This document shows, piece by piece, positions 49,166 to 57,657 of a DNA stretch of 64,000 nt. Every line of letters starts with the position of its first letter. Position 1 is the stretch's first letter. Under the pieces are notes generated by a model, which made no database searches, was not told where the DNA came from, and was given only the letters and a program-made list of their open reading frames with translations. The position numbers were made by a program, and so were the translations under genes. The DNA is from Pseudomonadota bacterium (GTDB lineage: Bacteria; Pseudomonadota; Alphaproteobacteria; Rhizobiales; Rhizobiaceae), in NCBI GenBank assembly GCA_023399465.1, contig JAEWPB010000151.1, positions 1 to 64,000 on the forward strand, given 5' to 3'.

Positions 49166-50122
49166 ATGACCAGCACGATCCAGCCCGACCACATGAACCC
49201 GAAGCGCTCGTTTCAGGCCCTGATCCTGACGCTGCACAACTACTGGGCGGACAAGGGTTGTGCGGTGCTGCAGCCCTACGACATGGAAGTCGGCGCCGGC
49301 ACCTTCCACCCGGCAACGACGTTGCGCGCGCTGGGCCCGAAGCCGTGGAAGGCCGCCTATGTCCAGCCGTCGCGTCGTCCGTCGGATGGCCGCTATGGTG
49401 AAAACCCGAACCGCCTGCAGCACTACTACCAGTACCAGGTGTTGCTGAAGCCGAACCCGTCGAACCTCCAGGAACTCTATCTCGGTTCGCTCGAGGCGAT
49501 CGGCCTCGATCCGCTGCTGCACGATATCCGTTTCGTCGAGGACGACTGGGAAAGCCCGACGCTCGGCGCCTGGGGCCTCGGCTGGGAATGCTGGTGCGAC
49601 GGCATGGAAGTGTCGCAGTTCACCTATTTCCAGCAGGTCTGCGGCATCGAATGCGCACCGGTTTCCGGCGAACTGACCTATGGCCTTGAGCGTCTCGCGA
49701 TGTACGTGCAGGGCGTCGATAACGTCTACGACCTGAACTTCAATGGCCGCGAAGGCGACGAGAAGATCACCTACGGCGACGTTTTCCTGCAGGCAGAGCA
49801 GGAATATTCGCGCCACAACTTCGAATTCGCCAATACCGAGATGCTGCACCGCCACTTCATCGATGCGGAAAAGGAGTGCCTGGCACTTCTCGCCGCCGGT
49901 GCGCCCGGCGATAGCAACACGCTGCACAAGTGCGTGTTCCCGGCCTACGACCAGTGCATCAAGGCGTCCCACGTCTTCAACCTGCTGGATGCCCGCGGCG
50001 TCATCTCGGTCACCGAGCGCCAGAGCTACATCCTCAGGGTGCGCACGCTCGCTAAGGCCTGCGGTGAAGCCTTCCTGCTGACCGATGCCGGCGGTGCGAA
50101 CTGGAACAACGAAGCCGCTTGA
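49166..50122 (+). CDS. glyQ: glycyl-tRNA synthetase alpha subunit
   Basis: GlyQ is the catalytic subunit of the alpha2-beta2 bacterial glycyl-tRNA synthetase. The 318-residue class II synthetase begins SFQALILTLHNYWADKGCAVLQPYDMEVGAGTFHP and contains the active-site motifs EDDWESPTLGAWGLGWE and TYGLERLAMYVQGV. In-frame ATGs at 49121-49148 add poorly conserved residues, so ATG 49166 was chosen, with moderate certainty. glyS is 3.4 kb downstream, separated by a VOC, a lemA and a DUF2207 gene. A terminator follows glyQ, so the subunits have separate transcripts. Confidence 0.96.
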   Translation: MTSTIQPDHMNPKRSFQALILTLHNYWADKGCAVLQPYDMEVGAGTFHPATTLRALGPKPWKAAYVQPSRRPSDGRYGENPNRLQHYYQYQVLLKPNPSNLQELYLGSLEAIGLDPLLHDIRFVEDDWESPTLGAWGLGWECWCDGMEVSQFTYFQQVCGIECAPVSGELTYGLERLAMYVQGVDNVYDLNFNGREGDEKITYGDVFLQAEQEYSRHNFEFANTEMLHRHFIDAEKECLALLAAGAPGDSNTLHKCVFPAYDQCIKASHVFNLLDARGVISVTERQSYILRVRTLAKACGEAFLLTDAGGANWNNEAA

Positions 50123-50141
50123 TCTCGGGCACTATCCTTTC

Positions 50142-50173
50142 GCAAGCGGCGGCCTCGGGGCCGCCGTTTTGCG
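50142..50173 (+). terminator. Rho-independent terminator after glyQ
   Basis: CGGCGGCC (50147-50154) and GGCCGCCG (50159-50166) with a TCGG tetraloop, extended by CGCAAG/TTTTGCG on the outside, followed by TTTT (50167-50170). Confidence 0.88.
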
Positions 50174-50250
50174 TTGGGGTCAGGTCGTGATGTCGCCGCG
50201 CTTCTGTGTCATTCTTCCCCACCTTGGGTTCAGAACGGGAGGTTGCAGCA

Positions 50251-50631
50251 ATGGTACATGGCACATTCTGCTGGAATGAGCTGAACACGCGCAATGCCGA
50301 GGCGGCGATGAAGTTCTATGGCGATACCATCGGCTGGACGTTCGACGCCATGGAGATGGACAATGGCGGGCCCTACTACGTCTGCATGCAGGGCAGTACG
50401 CCGGTCGGCGGCATCTTCACCATGGTCGGATCAGAGTTCGCCGGCGTGCCCGAGCACTGGTTCGCCTATCTTGCCGTCGACGACGTCGACAAGCGCATCA
50501 ACAAGGCCAAGGCCAACGGTGCGACCATCGTTCGCGTGCCCTTCGACATTCCGACGGTCGGCCGCATCGCCATCGTGCAGGACCCCGAAGGGGCGGTCAT
50601 GGGCTGGATGACGCCGGCCCCGCAGGCCTGA
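50251..50631 (+). CDS. VOC-family (glyoxalase/dioxygenase fold) protein
   Basis: A 126-residue protein of the vicinal-oxygen-chelate fold: two beta-alpha-beta-beta-beta halves, starting GTFCWNELNTRNAEAAMKFYGDTIGWTFD and continuing with HWFAYLAVDDVDKRINKAKANGATIVRVP and RIAIVQDPEGAVMGWM. Potential metal ligands are few (E12 and the late E of DPEG), as in the 'CFP-10/27 kDa antigen'-like subgroup. The substrate is unknown. GGGAGG precedes the ATG by eight bases. It lies between glyQ and lemA but has its own flanking gaps. Confidence 0.85.
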   Translation: MVHGTFCWNELNTRNAEAAMKFYGDTIGWTFDAMEMDNGGPYYVCMQGSTPVGGIFTMVGSEFAGVPEHWFAYLAVDDVDKRINKAKANGATIVRVPFDIPTVGRIAIVQDPEGAVMGWMTPAPQA

Positions 50632-50775
50632 CGGTCGACGGGGCGAGCAGTGCTGGAGGAAAACCGGTTTGCGGGGAGGGCGCCGGCTCTCCCCGGAGCG
50701 CGGAATATGCATGACATTTTTCGGTGAAGTGCTTAATGTCCACGCGAAATTCGGCACGTGACTGGAGTAGCCTGG

Positions 50776-51324
50776 ATGTATTTTCTGATAATTATTGCAC
50801 TGATTATTTTATACGTTGTCTACATCTACAACAGCCTCGTGAAGGCGCGGCAGATGGCCGAAGAGGCATGGTCGGGCATCGACGTGCAGCTGAAGCGGCG
50901 TGCCGACCTGATCCCGAACCTGATCGAAACCGTCAAGGGCTACGCCACCCACGAAAAGGATACGCTCGAAAAGGTCGTCGAGCTGCGCAATCGCGCCCAG
51001 GCGGTTCCGGCCAGTGATGTTGCCGGCCGCGCTCAGGCGGAAGGCCTGCTATCGCAGGCGCTCGGGCGGGTGATTGCGCTGGCCGAAGCCTATCCCGACC
51101 TGAAGGCCAACCAGAACTTCGCCGAACTGCAGCGCAGCCTCGAAACGGTCGAGGGCGAAATCCAGATGTCTCGCCGCTACTACAACGGTGCCGCCCGCGA
51201 TCTGAACGTCCAGGTCGAGAGCTTCCCCTCGAACCTCGTCGCTGGCAAGTTCGGCTTCACCAAGCGGGAATACTTCGAGATTGCCGATGAAGCGGATCGC
51301 GCCGTACCCGCCGTGAAGTTCTGA
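50776..51324 (+). CDS. lemA: LemA-family protein
   Basis: A 182-residue protein with one N-terminal membrane helix (MYFLIIIALIILYVVYIYNSL) and a helical-bundle body that matches LemA throughout: AEEAWSGIDVQLKRRADLIPNLIETVKGY, NFAELQRSLETVEGEIQMSRRYYNGAARDLN and the FGFTKREYFE end. The exact role is unclear. In many bacteria lemA is next to a DUF2207 or TPM-domain gene, as here (17 bp), and the products are thought to act together at the envelope. ATG 50776 has GGAG upstream; GTG 50758 is an alternative. Confidence 0.93.
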   Translation: MYFLIIIALIILYVVYIYNSLVKARQMAEEAWSGIDVQLKRRADLIPNLIETVKGYATHEKDTLEKVVELRNRAQAVPASDVAGRAQAEGLLSQALGRVIALAEAYPDLKANQNFAELQRSLETVEGEIQMSRRYYNGAARDLNVQVESFPSNLVAGKFGFTKREYFEIADEADRAVPAVKF

Positions 51325-51341
51325 TCGTCGCGGGGTTCGTC

Positions 51342-53285
51342 ATGCTGATGCGTCTTCTGTCCGCGGTGCTGCTTTCGGTGGTGGTGCTGTTGCCCGTCCA
51401 CGTCGCCAGCGCCGCGGAATACATCTCCTCCTTCGACTCCGTTGTCGACCTCAACCGCGACGGCTCGATGGAGGTGACCGAAACCATCGTCGCCAACAGC
51501 GAGGGACGGGATATCCGCCGTGGTATCTTCCGCGATTTCCCGTTGACCTTTCTCGATGCGGCGGGGCGTCGCGCTTCGGTCGATTTCGAGGTGATTTCCG
51601 TCGAGCGCGACGGTGCGCCGGAACCGTGGCATACCGAGTCGATCTCCGGTGGCATCCGCGTCTATATCGGTTCGCAGGATGTCCTGCTGGAGCCCGGAGA
51701 GCACAGCTTCCAGATCACGTATAAAACCAACCGTCAGGTCCGCTATTTCGACGACCACGACGAGCTCTACTGGAATGTCACGGGCAATGGCTGGGCGTTC
51801 CCGATCGAGCGGGCGACGGCAACCGTCATCCTGCCGGAGGGCGCCGAAGCCGTCGATACCACCTTCTATACGGGTGCCTATGGCGCCACCGACCGGAATG
51901 CGCGGGTGATGGAGGAGGACGGCGAAGTGTTCTTCTCGACGACCCGGCCGCTGGATGTGGGCGAGGGCCTGACTGTCGCGATCAAGCTTGCGAAGGGCGA
52001 GATCGACGCCCCGAGCGCCTCGCAGCAAAGCCTGTGGGCGCTGCGGGACAATCTCAACAACATCATCGGTCTCGGCGGGCTCGTCCTGGTCTTCGCCTAC
52101 TACGCGCGCTCATGGTCGAAGGTCGGCCGGGATCCGCCGCGCGGCATCATGGTGCCGCGCTGGGATCCGCCGGACGGCATTACGCCGGCGCTGGTCAACT
52201 ACATCGACAACCGCGGCTTTTCCGGCCAGGGCTGGACGGCTCTCGCGGCTTGCGCGATCAACCTCGCCGTTCGCGGCTATGTCGTTCTCGACGACCTCAA
52301 GAACGCGATCGTCATCCGCCGTACGGCAAAGCCTGCGGAGGCCAGGATGGGGGCGGGCGAAGCCGCCCTGCTCAAGGCGCTGGGCGGCACCGACGGAACG
52401 CTGACGATCGACAAGGAGCATGGCGAAGAGGTCGCCACGGTCGGCAGGCGCTTCCGTTCCGCAATGGAATCGGAGCACCGCGACCGCTACTACCGCGCCA
52501 ACAAGCCCTATATCATCGGTGGCGTCGCGCTCAGCCTGGCTGTGGTCGTGGCGTTGTTCATGTTCGGAACGTTCAGCGAAGAAGCGATCATCCTGCTTGT
52601 CGCCGCTGCGGCGGTCACGGTCTTCATCGGCGCCTTTGCCGTCGCTTTCGGCAAGAACCTGCGCCGCGGCACGTCGCTGCCCATGAAGATCCTGTCGGTC
52701 ATCGCCATCGGCATTGCCGGTTTCATCGGTTTTTCGCTTGTCTCCGGAATGCTTCTCCTCGTGTTGGAGGTGATCGGTGCCAATGAGGTTCTGGCGTTCG
52801 TATCGGTCATCGGCATCGTGCTGCTCAATGCGCTGTACTACTTCCTCATGGGGGCGCCGACGCCGCTCGGCGCGAGGATGATGGATGGCATCGACGGGCT
52901 GCGACAATACATGACGCTCGCCGAAAAGGACCGCATGAACATGGCGGGCGCGCCGCAGATGTCACCGCAGCACTATGAGAAGCTGCTGCCCTACGCGGTC
53001 GCCCTCGGGGTGGAAAAGCCCTGGACGAAGACGTTCGAGACCTGGCTTGCGGCGGCTGCGGCCGGGGCCGCCGGAGCGGCTGCGGCAAGCTACGCCCCCG
53101 CCTGGTATGGCGGCGACTTCGGCGGCGGACGAATTGCCGAGCGCATCGGCGGGTTCTCGTCGTCGATGGCATCGAGCATGGCGTCGAGCATTCCCGCGCC
53201 GCCGTCGAGTTCGTCCTCCGGTTTCAGCGGGGGAGGCGGCTTCTCCGGCGGTGGCGGTGGTGGCGGCGGCGGCGGCGGCTGGTGA
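51342..53285 (+). CDS. DUF2207 membrane protein with poly-glycine C-terminus
   Basis: A 647-residue protein: signal peptide (residues ~1-24, VHVASAAEY), an extracytoplasmic beta-sandwich DUF2207 domain (~25-215; NRDGSMEVTETIVANSEGRDIRRGIFRDFP) and a transmembrane helix (~235-255). A cytosolic region follows, with two or three more helices near 390-410, 418-440 and 450-510, and a low-complexity tail of about 25 Gly with Ser and Phe, ending in Trp. This layout and the tail are typical of the family. Function is unknown; pairing with lemA suggests a shared complex. Start ATG 51342 or 51348. Confidence 0.9.
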   Translation: MLMRLLSAVLLSVVVLLPVHVASAAEYISSFDSVVDLNRDGSMEVTETIVANSEGRDIRRGIFRDFPLTFLDAAGRRASVDFEVISVERDGAPEPWHTESISGGIRVYIGSQDVLLEPGEHSFQITYKTNRQVRYFDDHDELYWNVTGNGWAFPIERATATVILPEGAEAVDTTFYTGAYGATDRNARVMEEDGEVFFSTTRPLDVGEGLTVAIKLAKGEIDAPSASQQSLWALRDNLNNIIGLGGLVLVFAYYARSWSKVGRDPPRGIMVPRWDPPDGITPALVNYIDNRGFSGQGWTALAACAINLAVRGYVVLDDLKNAIVIRRTAKPAEARMGAGEAALLKALGGTDGTLTIDKEHGEEVATVGRRFRSAMESEHRDRYYRANKPYIIGGVALSLAVVVALFMFGTFSEEAIILLVAAAAVTVFIGAFAVAFGKNLRRGTSLPMKILSVIAIGIAGFIGFSLVSGMLLLVLEVIGANEVLAFVSVIGIVLLNALYYFLMGAPTPLGARMMDGIDGLRQYMTLAEKDRMNMAGAPQMSPQHYEKLLPYAVALGVEKPWTKTFETWLAAAAAGAAGAAAASYAPAWYGGDFGGGRIAERIGGFSSSMASSMASSIPAPPSSSSSGFSGGGGFSGGGGGGGGGGGW

Positions 53286-53506
53286 GCACGCGCCGCGCCC
53301 AAGGCAGCGCCAAAGTCATGCGCTGCCTCGAGCGGTACATTCCATGTGTCCCGGAACGCCGCCGGGGAACAGGAAGCGTCGCCGACGCGATATTTGCCAT
53401 TGTGCAGCAACGGCAAATTTTGCTAGCAGAAGCCAACCATTTTCACCACACGCCGGCACCCGCGTGCCGACCCTCTCTTCGCTAGGGGAGGGTGAGGAAG
53501 AGAACT

Positions 53507-55621
53507 ATGCCCGATCTCCTGCTTGAACTTCGCTCCGAGGAAATTCCGGCCCGCATGCAGCGCAAGGCTGCGGGCGACTTGAAGAAGCTCGTCACCGATG
53601 CGCTGGTGGAGGCAGGGCTGACCTATGAGGGCGCGCGCGAATACTGGACGCCGCGCCGCCTGACGCTCGACATCCGCGGTCTGACGGCCCGCTCCGCCGA
53701 CGTCCGCGAGGAGCGCAAGGGCCCGCGCACCGACGCCAACGAAAAGGCGATCGAAGGCTTTCTGCGCGCCGCCGGCCTGTCCTCGATTTCCGAGGCGCAG
53801 GTCCAGAGCGATCCGAAGAAGGGCGAGTTCTATGTCGCGGTGATTTCCAAGCCGGGCCGCGAGGCGCCCGAGATCATCGCCGACATCATGCCTGCGATCA
53901 TTCGCGACTTCCCGTGGCCGAAGCCGATGCGCTGGGGTGCCGCCTCCGCCAAGCCGGGTTCGCTGCGCTGGGTTCGCCCGCTGCAGTCGATCGTTTGCAC
54001 CTTCGGCACCGAGCATGAGGAAACCGTCGTCATTCCGTTCGAGATCGACGGCATCGTTGCGTCGAACATCACCTACGGCCACCGCTTCCATGCGCCGGGC
54101 GCGATCACCGTCAAGCGCTTTGCCGATTACGCCGAGAGCCTGGAGAAGGCCAAGGTGGTGCTCGACGCCGAGCGCCGCAAGCAGATCATCGCCCATGACG
54201 CCGCCAACCTCGCCTTTGCCTCGGGCCTCGAGCTGGTCGAGGACGAGGGCCTGCTGGAAGAGGTTTCCGGTCTCGTCGAATGGCCGCAGGTGCTGATGGG
54301 GACCTTCGAGGAAGCCTATCTCTCGATCCCCTCGGAAATCATCCGTCTGACGATCAAGACGAACCAGAAGTGCTTCGTCACCCGCGTGCAGGGCAGCGAC
54401 ACCCTGTCCAACAAGTTCATCCTCGTCTCCAACATCGAGGCGACCGATGGCGGCAAGGAAATCATCCACGGCAACGGCAAGGTCGTGCGCGCCCGCCTGT
54501 CCGACGCGCTGCATTTCTGGAAGCGCGACCAGGGCGACCTGCCCGACCTCGGCGAGCTGACCGCGTCGGCGGAAAAATTCGGCCTCGACCTGAAGAAGCC
54601 GCTCGACCAGCGCATGGCCAAGCTCGACGTCCTCAACGTGACCTTCCACGCCAAGCTCGGCACGCAAGGCGAGAGGGTGTCCCGCATCCGTGCGATCGCG
54701 AAGCAGCTGGCGCCGGTGGTCGGCGCGGACGAGAAACTCGTCGATCGTGCCGTCGTGCTTTCCAAGGCTGATCTGCGCACCGAGGCCGTCGGCGAGTTCC
54801 CGGAACTCCAGGGCGTCATGGGCCGCAAGTATGCCGCGCTGCAGGGCGAGGACGCGTCGGTCGCGATCGCCATCGAGGATCACTACAAGCCGCAGGGCCC
54901 GTCCGACCGCGTGCCCGACGACAAGGTCGCAATCACCGTCGCGCTCGCCGACAAGCTCGATACGCTGGTCGGCTTCTGGTCGATCGATGAAAAGCCGACC
55001 GGTTCGAAGGATCCCTATGCACTGCGTCGCGCGGCGCTGGGCGTGATCCGCATCCTGCTCGAGCGCAAGATCCGCCTTCCGCTCCTCAGCGTGTCGAAGG
55101 ACAGCGACCTGCTCTCCTTCTTCCACGACCGCCTGAAGGTCTATCTGCGCGATCAGGGCGCCCGCTACGATCTGATCGACGCGGTTCTGACGCCTGAGGC
55201 CGACGACCTGCTGATGGTTGCCCGCCGGGTCGAGGCGCTGACCGCCTTCATCACCTCGGAAGACGGCAAGAACCTGCTGATCGGCACCAAGCGCGCTACC
55301 CAGATCGTTGCTGCGGAAGAAAAGAAGGGTACGGAGATCGCCGCAAGCGTTTCCGCCGACCTGCTGACGCTCGACGCCGAGAAACAGCTCTATGCCGCGA
55401 TCGAGGAAGCCACTGCCGACGCCGCCAAGGCGGTAGCGGGCGAGGACTTCCGCTCGGCCATGGCCGCACTGTCGAAGCTGCGTGCACCCGTCGACCGTTT
55501 CTTCGAGGATGTGCTCGTCAATGACGAGAACGCGGTCATCCGCGCCAACCGTCTGGCGCTGCTGACGACGATCCGCGAAGCGACGGGCACGGTTGCCGAT
55601 TTCTCGAAGATTTCGGGGTAG
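53507..55621 (+). CDS. glyS: glycyl-tRNA synthetase beta subunit
   Basis: GlyS provides tRNA binding for the alpha2-beta2 enzyme. The 704-residue protein starts PDLLLELRSEEIPARMQ, has the middle motifs FPWPKPMRWGA and TIKTNQKCFVTR and an HD-like domain with RVSRIRAIAKQLAP. It ends with the DALR-type anticodon-binding helices (PVDRFFEDVLVNDENAVIRANRLALL). The ATG at 53507 follows GGGTGAGGAAGAG. A CCCTC/GAGGG stem (53470-53475 with 53488-53493) overlaps the region just upstream of that box and might affect translation, or be a worn intergenic repeat. Confidence 0.97.
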   Translation: MPDLLLELRSEEIPARMQRKAAGDLKKLVTDALVEAGLTYEGAREYWTPRRLTLDIRGLTARSADVREERKGPRTDANEKAIEGFLRAAGLSSISEAQVQSDPKKGEFYVAVISKPGREAPEIIADIMPAIIRDFPWPKPMRWGAASAKPGSLRWVRPLQSIVCTFGTEHEETVVIPFEIDGIVASNITYGHRFHAPGAITVKRFADYAESLEKAKVVLDAERRKQIIAHDAANLAFASGLELVEDEGLLEEVSGLVEWPQVLMGTFEEAYLSIPSEIIRLTIKTNQKCFVTRVQGSDTLSNKFILVSNIEATDGGKEIIHGNGKVVRARLSDALHFWKRDQGDLPDLGELTASAEKFGLDLKKPLDQRMAKLDVLNVTFHAKLGTQGERVSRIRAIAKQLAPVVGADEKLVDRAVVLSKADLRTEAVGEFPELQGVMGRKYAALQGEDASVAIAIEDHYKPQGPSDRVPDDKVAITVALADKLDTLVGFWSIDEKPTGSKDPYALRRAALGVIRILLERKIRLPLLSVSKDSDLLSFFHDRLKVYLRDQGARYDLIDAVLTPEADDLLMVARRVEALTAFITSEDGKNLLIGTKRATQIVAAEEKKGTEIAASVSADLLTLDAEKQLYAAIEEATADAAKAVAGEDFRSAMAALSKLRAPVDRFFEDVLVNDENAVIRANRLALLTTIREATGTVADFSKISG

Positions 55622-55697
55622 CAGGGCAGTCGGCGCAACCCTCGAGGGTCCTGTAACTTGAAGACGAAGAGTTCAAAAAGTTAGGAGCGAGGGGCCA

Positions 55698-56450
55698 ATG
55701 GACGCTGACTGGACTTTTTATCAACGGCAGGTCGATAACTGGCCAGCTTCGATGGCAGTCAATCGTGAATATCAGGTCGGCGGGGCCGTTGCAGCCCTGC
55801 CATCCTTCGCCATACTCACTTTGAAGATCAAGCACCCGCGTGACAATGGATTCCCGACGGCGGAAGAATTCCCAGACATCAACGCCATCGATGACCGGTT
55901 ATCCGAAGTTTTGTATGCCGAAGCAAACAGTCGCTATGTCGGGCGAAAGACTTCTGCCGGTATCGTGGAGTTCTACTATTACACAGCGGATGCTGCAGTT
56001 CTCCAAGAAAAGGTTGCTGGGGTAATGGCGTCCTTTCCGACGTATCATCTCGATGTCAGTACTATCAGTGATTTGACGTGGACTGGCTACTTCAAGACGT
56101 TGTTGCCGAAGACCGACGCCGAGAAGCAGCAGGTTTCGGACAATGATGTCATCTCCAACCTTGTAGCCCATGGCGACGATATCTATGCATCGCGCCTTGT
56201 AGATCACCTAACCTATTTTCCTTCGCGGCAAGCGCGTGATGCGTTTAAAGCCGACCTGCAGGGGAACGGTTTTAGCGCCTTCGACGAACCATTTGCATCC
56301 AATGATGAAGGTAAGTGGGTGTTTCAGTTCTCGCGTTCTGAAGCGCCAGCCTATATCAGTGAAACTACGCTCGGGCTCTATCGTCTCGCCAGTCAATACG
56401 GCGGAGAATATGATGGCTGGGGCTGTGTCGTGGTCTTGAAGGGGAACTGA
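55698..56450 (+). CDS. DUF695 / RraB-type two-domain protein
   Basis: A 250-residue soluble protein. Residues ~1-130 look like a DUF695 domain (DWTFYQRQVDNWPASMAVNREY ... FPDINAIDDRLSEVLYAEANSRYVGRKTSAGIVEFYYY). Residues ~145-245 resemble the RraB regulator-of-RNase-E domain (NLVAHGDDIYASRLVDHLTYFPSRQARDAFKADL). Its GC content and codon use are visibly lower than those of its neighbours, and it stands as an insert between glyS and a DUF523 gene, suggesting acquisition by transfer. GTTAGGAGCGAGG precedes the ATG. RNase E inhibition is known for E. coli RraB only and is not shown here. Confidence 0.8.
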   Translation: MDADWTFYQRQVDNWPASMAVNREYQVGGAVAALPSFAILTLKIKHPRDNGFPTAEEFPDINAIDDRLSEVLYAEANSRYVGRKTSAGIVEFYYYTADAAVLQEKVAGVMASFPTYHLDVSTISDLTWTGYFKTLLPKTDAEKQQVSDNDVISNLVAHGDDIYASRLVDHLTYFPSRQARDAFKADLQGNGFSAFDEPFASNDEGKWVFQFSRSEAPAYISETTLGLYRLASQYGGEYDGWGCVVVLKGN

Positions 56451-56451
56451 G

Positions 56452-56952
56452 ATCTCGGCCAAAATCCTCGTCAGCGCCTGCCTGATGGGCCATCCCGTGC
56501 GGTATGACGGGGCGGCCAAGCCGCTCGTCCATCCCGCCTTTCAACGCTGGCGGGACGAGGGGCGTCTCGTCACCCTCTGCCCGGAGATGTCCGCCGGACT
56601 GCCGGTGCCGCGGCCGCCGGCCGAGATCGAGAACGGCTTGACCGGCGCCGACGTGCTTGCCGGCAGGGCGCGCGTCATGGAGGTGAGCGGCGCAGACGTG
56701 ACCGCAGCCTTCATCGAGGGCGCGCAAAACGCCCTGAAGCTTGCCCGTCAGACGGGCTGTGCCCATGCGTTGCTGATCGACGGCAGTCCGTCCTGCGGCT
56801 CGGGCTTCATCTATGACGGTACGTTTTCAGGACGAAAGCTCGCGGGCAATGGCGTCGTGGCGGCATTGCTTCGCTCGTCCGGAATTGCCGTCTATTCCCA
56901 TGACCGTATCGATGAACTGGTCGCGACCCTCGAGGCGAACGGGCAGGGCTGA
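56452..56952 (+). CDS. DUF523 protein with an apparent ATC start codon
   Basis: DUF523 proteins begin with a conserved KILVSACLLGxxVRYDG. Here the frame reads ISAKILVSACLMGHPVRYDG from ATC 56452, with AAGGGG eight bases ahead, and no ATG, GTG or TTG lies between the upstream stop (TGA 56437-56439) and the conserved cysteine motif. The first ATG (56485) would delete VSAC. The rest is normal: GLPVPRPPAEIE, DGSPSCGSGFIYDGTFSG and the C-terminal helix. The 166-residue length equals the family. The ATC start is inferred; a sequencing error or an inactivating ATG-to-ATC change are alternatives. It follows the DUF695 stop by one base. Confidence 0.75.
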   Translation: MSAKILVSACLMGHPVRYDGAAKPLVHPAFQRWRDEGRLVTLCPEMSAGLPVPRPPAEIENGLTGADVLAGRARVMEVSGADVTAAFIEGAQNALKLARQTGCAHALLIDGSPSCGSGFIYDGTFSGRKLAGNGVVAALLRSSGIAVYSHDRIDELVATLEANGQG

Positions 56953-57055
56953 GAACGTGGCGCCGGAAAACGGAAACGCGCCCCGGCCGGGACCGGAGCG
57001 CGCTTCGCGAAATACCCTTTCGGCCTGGATCGTGCGACCGGGTGGGGCAGGGGAA

Positions 57056-57538
57056 CTAGTTGAGCCGGAGCTCGAATTTCGCCGGATCGATATCGCCGGT
57101 TGCTTTGGCCGACCGGTCACCATCGGCTGGCGTTGCCGCGGGCTTTGCGCCGGGCAGGGCCGAAGTCGTGGCGCTGGCATCGATGGCGTCGGTACCGGCC
57201 GGTGCGGCGTCTGGCGCCGCCGCGAGGGCGAAATCGGCAGGCAGCTTGCTCATGAAGACGACCGGCGAGCCGCCGAACCAGGCCTCGGTCCGCGCCAGCT
57301 TCTTTTCGCCGTTGACGTCGCGGATCTCGGTCCGCTGCGTTCCCGGTGCAAGTTCAGGGGTGACGTAGCTGCGCTTGCGCTCCGGTGCCTTGATGTCAGG
57401 GCATCCCTTGCAGTGCACGATCGCCACGCTCTCGCTTTCCGGGCGGGGCGTCGTCGTCAGGTATTCGATCGATGAGCCGAGCGCCGGCGATCCGGCGAGC
57501 ACGATTGCCGCTGTCAGGATGTGAAGGCGCATCAACAC
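57056..57538 (-). CDS. small exported HPE1-like protein
   Basis: A 160-residue protein with a Sec signal peptide (residues ~1-22, MLMRLHILTAAIVLAGSPALG). A conserved-looking core follows: IVHCKGCPDIKAPERKRSYVTPELAPGTQRTEIRDVNGEKKLARTEAWFGGSPVVFMSKLP, with one CxxC. The tail is Ala/Pro-rich and low-complexity. The core resembles proteins annotated in Rhizobiaceae as 'HPE1-like', named after a Liberibacter effector; I recognise this from memory, so the name is tentative and effector function is not implied. It is transcribed leftward, downstream of purD beyond a terminator. Confidence 0.65.
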   Translation of the reverse strand: MLMRLHILTAAIVLAGSPALGSSIEYLTTTPRPESESVAIVHCKGCPDIKAPERKRSYVTPELAPGTQRTEIRDVNGEKKLARTEAWFGGSPVVFMSKLPADFALAAAPDAAPAGTDAIDASATTSALPGAKPAATPADGDRSAKATGDIDPAKFELRLN

Positions 57539-57625
57539 TGATCTCCCGTCGTTGAGTACGGGTAAATTAGCGGAACTTTATTTCCATCCCGGCAAGGGAA
57601 TTGGTAAAAATTGAGGAAATACGCG

Positions 57626-57657
57626 TAAAAAAGGGCCCGTTATGGGCCCTCGCTTTT
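57626..57657 (-). terminator. Rho-independent terminator of purD
   Basis: AGGGCCC (57632-57638), GTTAT loop, GGGCCCT (57644-57650), flanked by A-runs on the left (57627-57632) and T-runs on the right. Read leftward, the stem is followed by a T-run, ending the purD transcript right after its stop; it can also work rightward. Confidence 0.88.

Noticed and set aside
53470..53493. CCCTC/GAGGG stem before glyS considered as a T-box leader
   Set aside because: No specifier loop, T-box sequence or terminator/antiterminator is visible; T-boxes are also rare in Alphaproteobacteria. It may be a worn intergenic repeat.
56485..56952. ATG 56485 as the start of the DUF523 gene
   Set aside because: It would remove the conserved VSAC segment and has no ribosome-binding site; the frame upstream is conserved back to ATC 56452.
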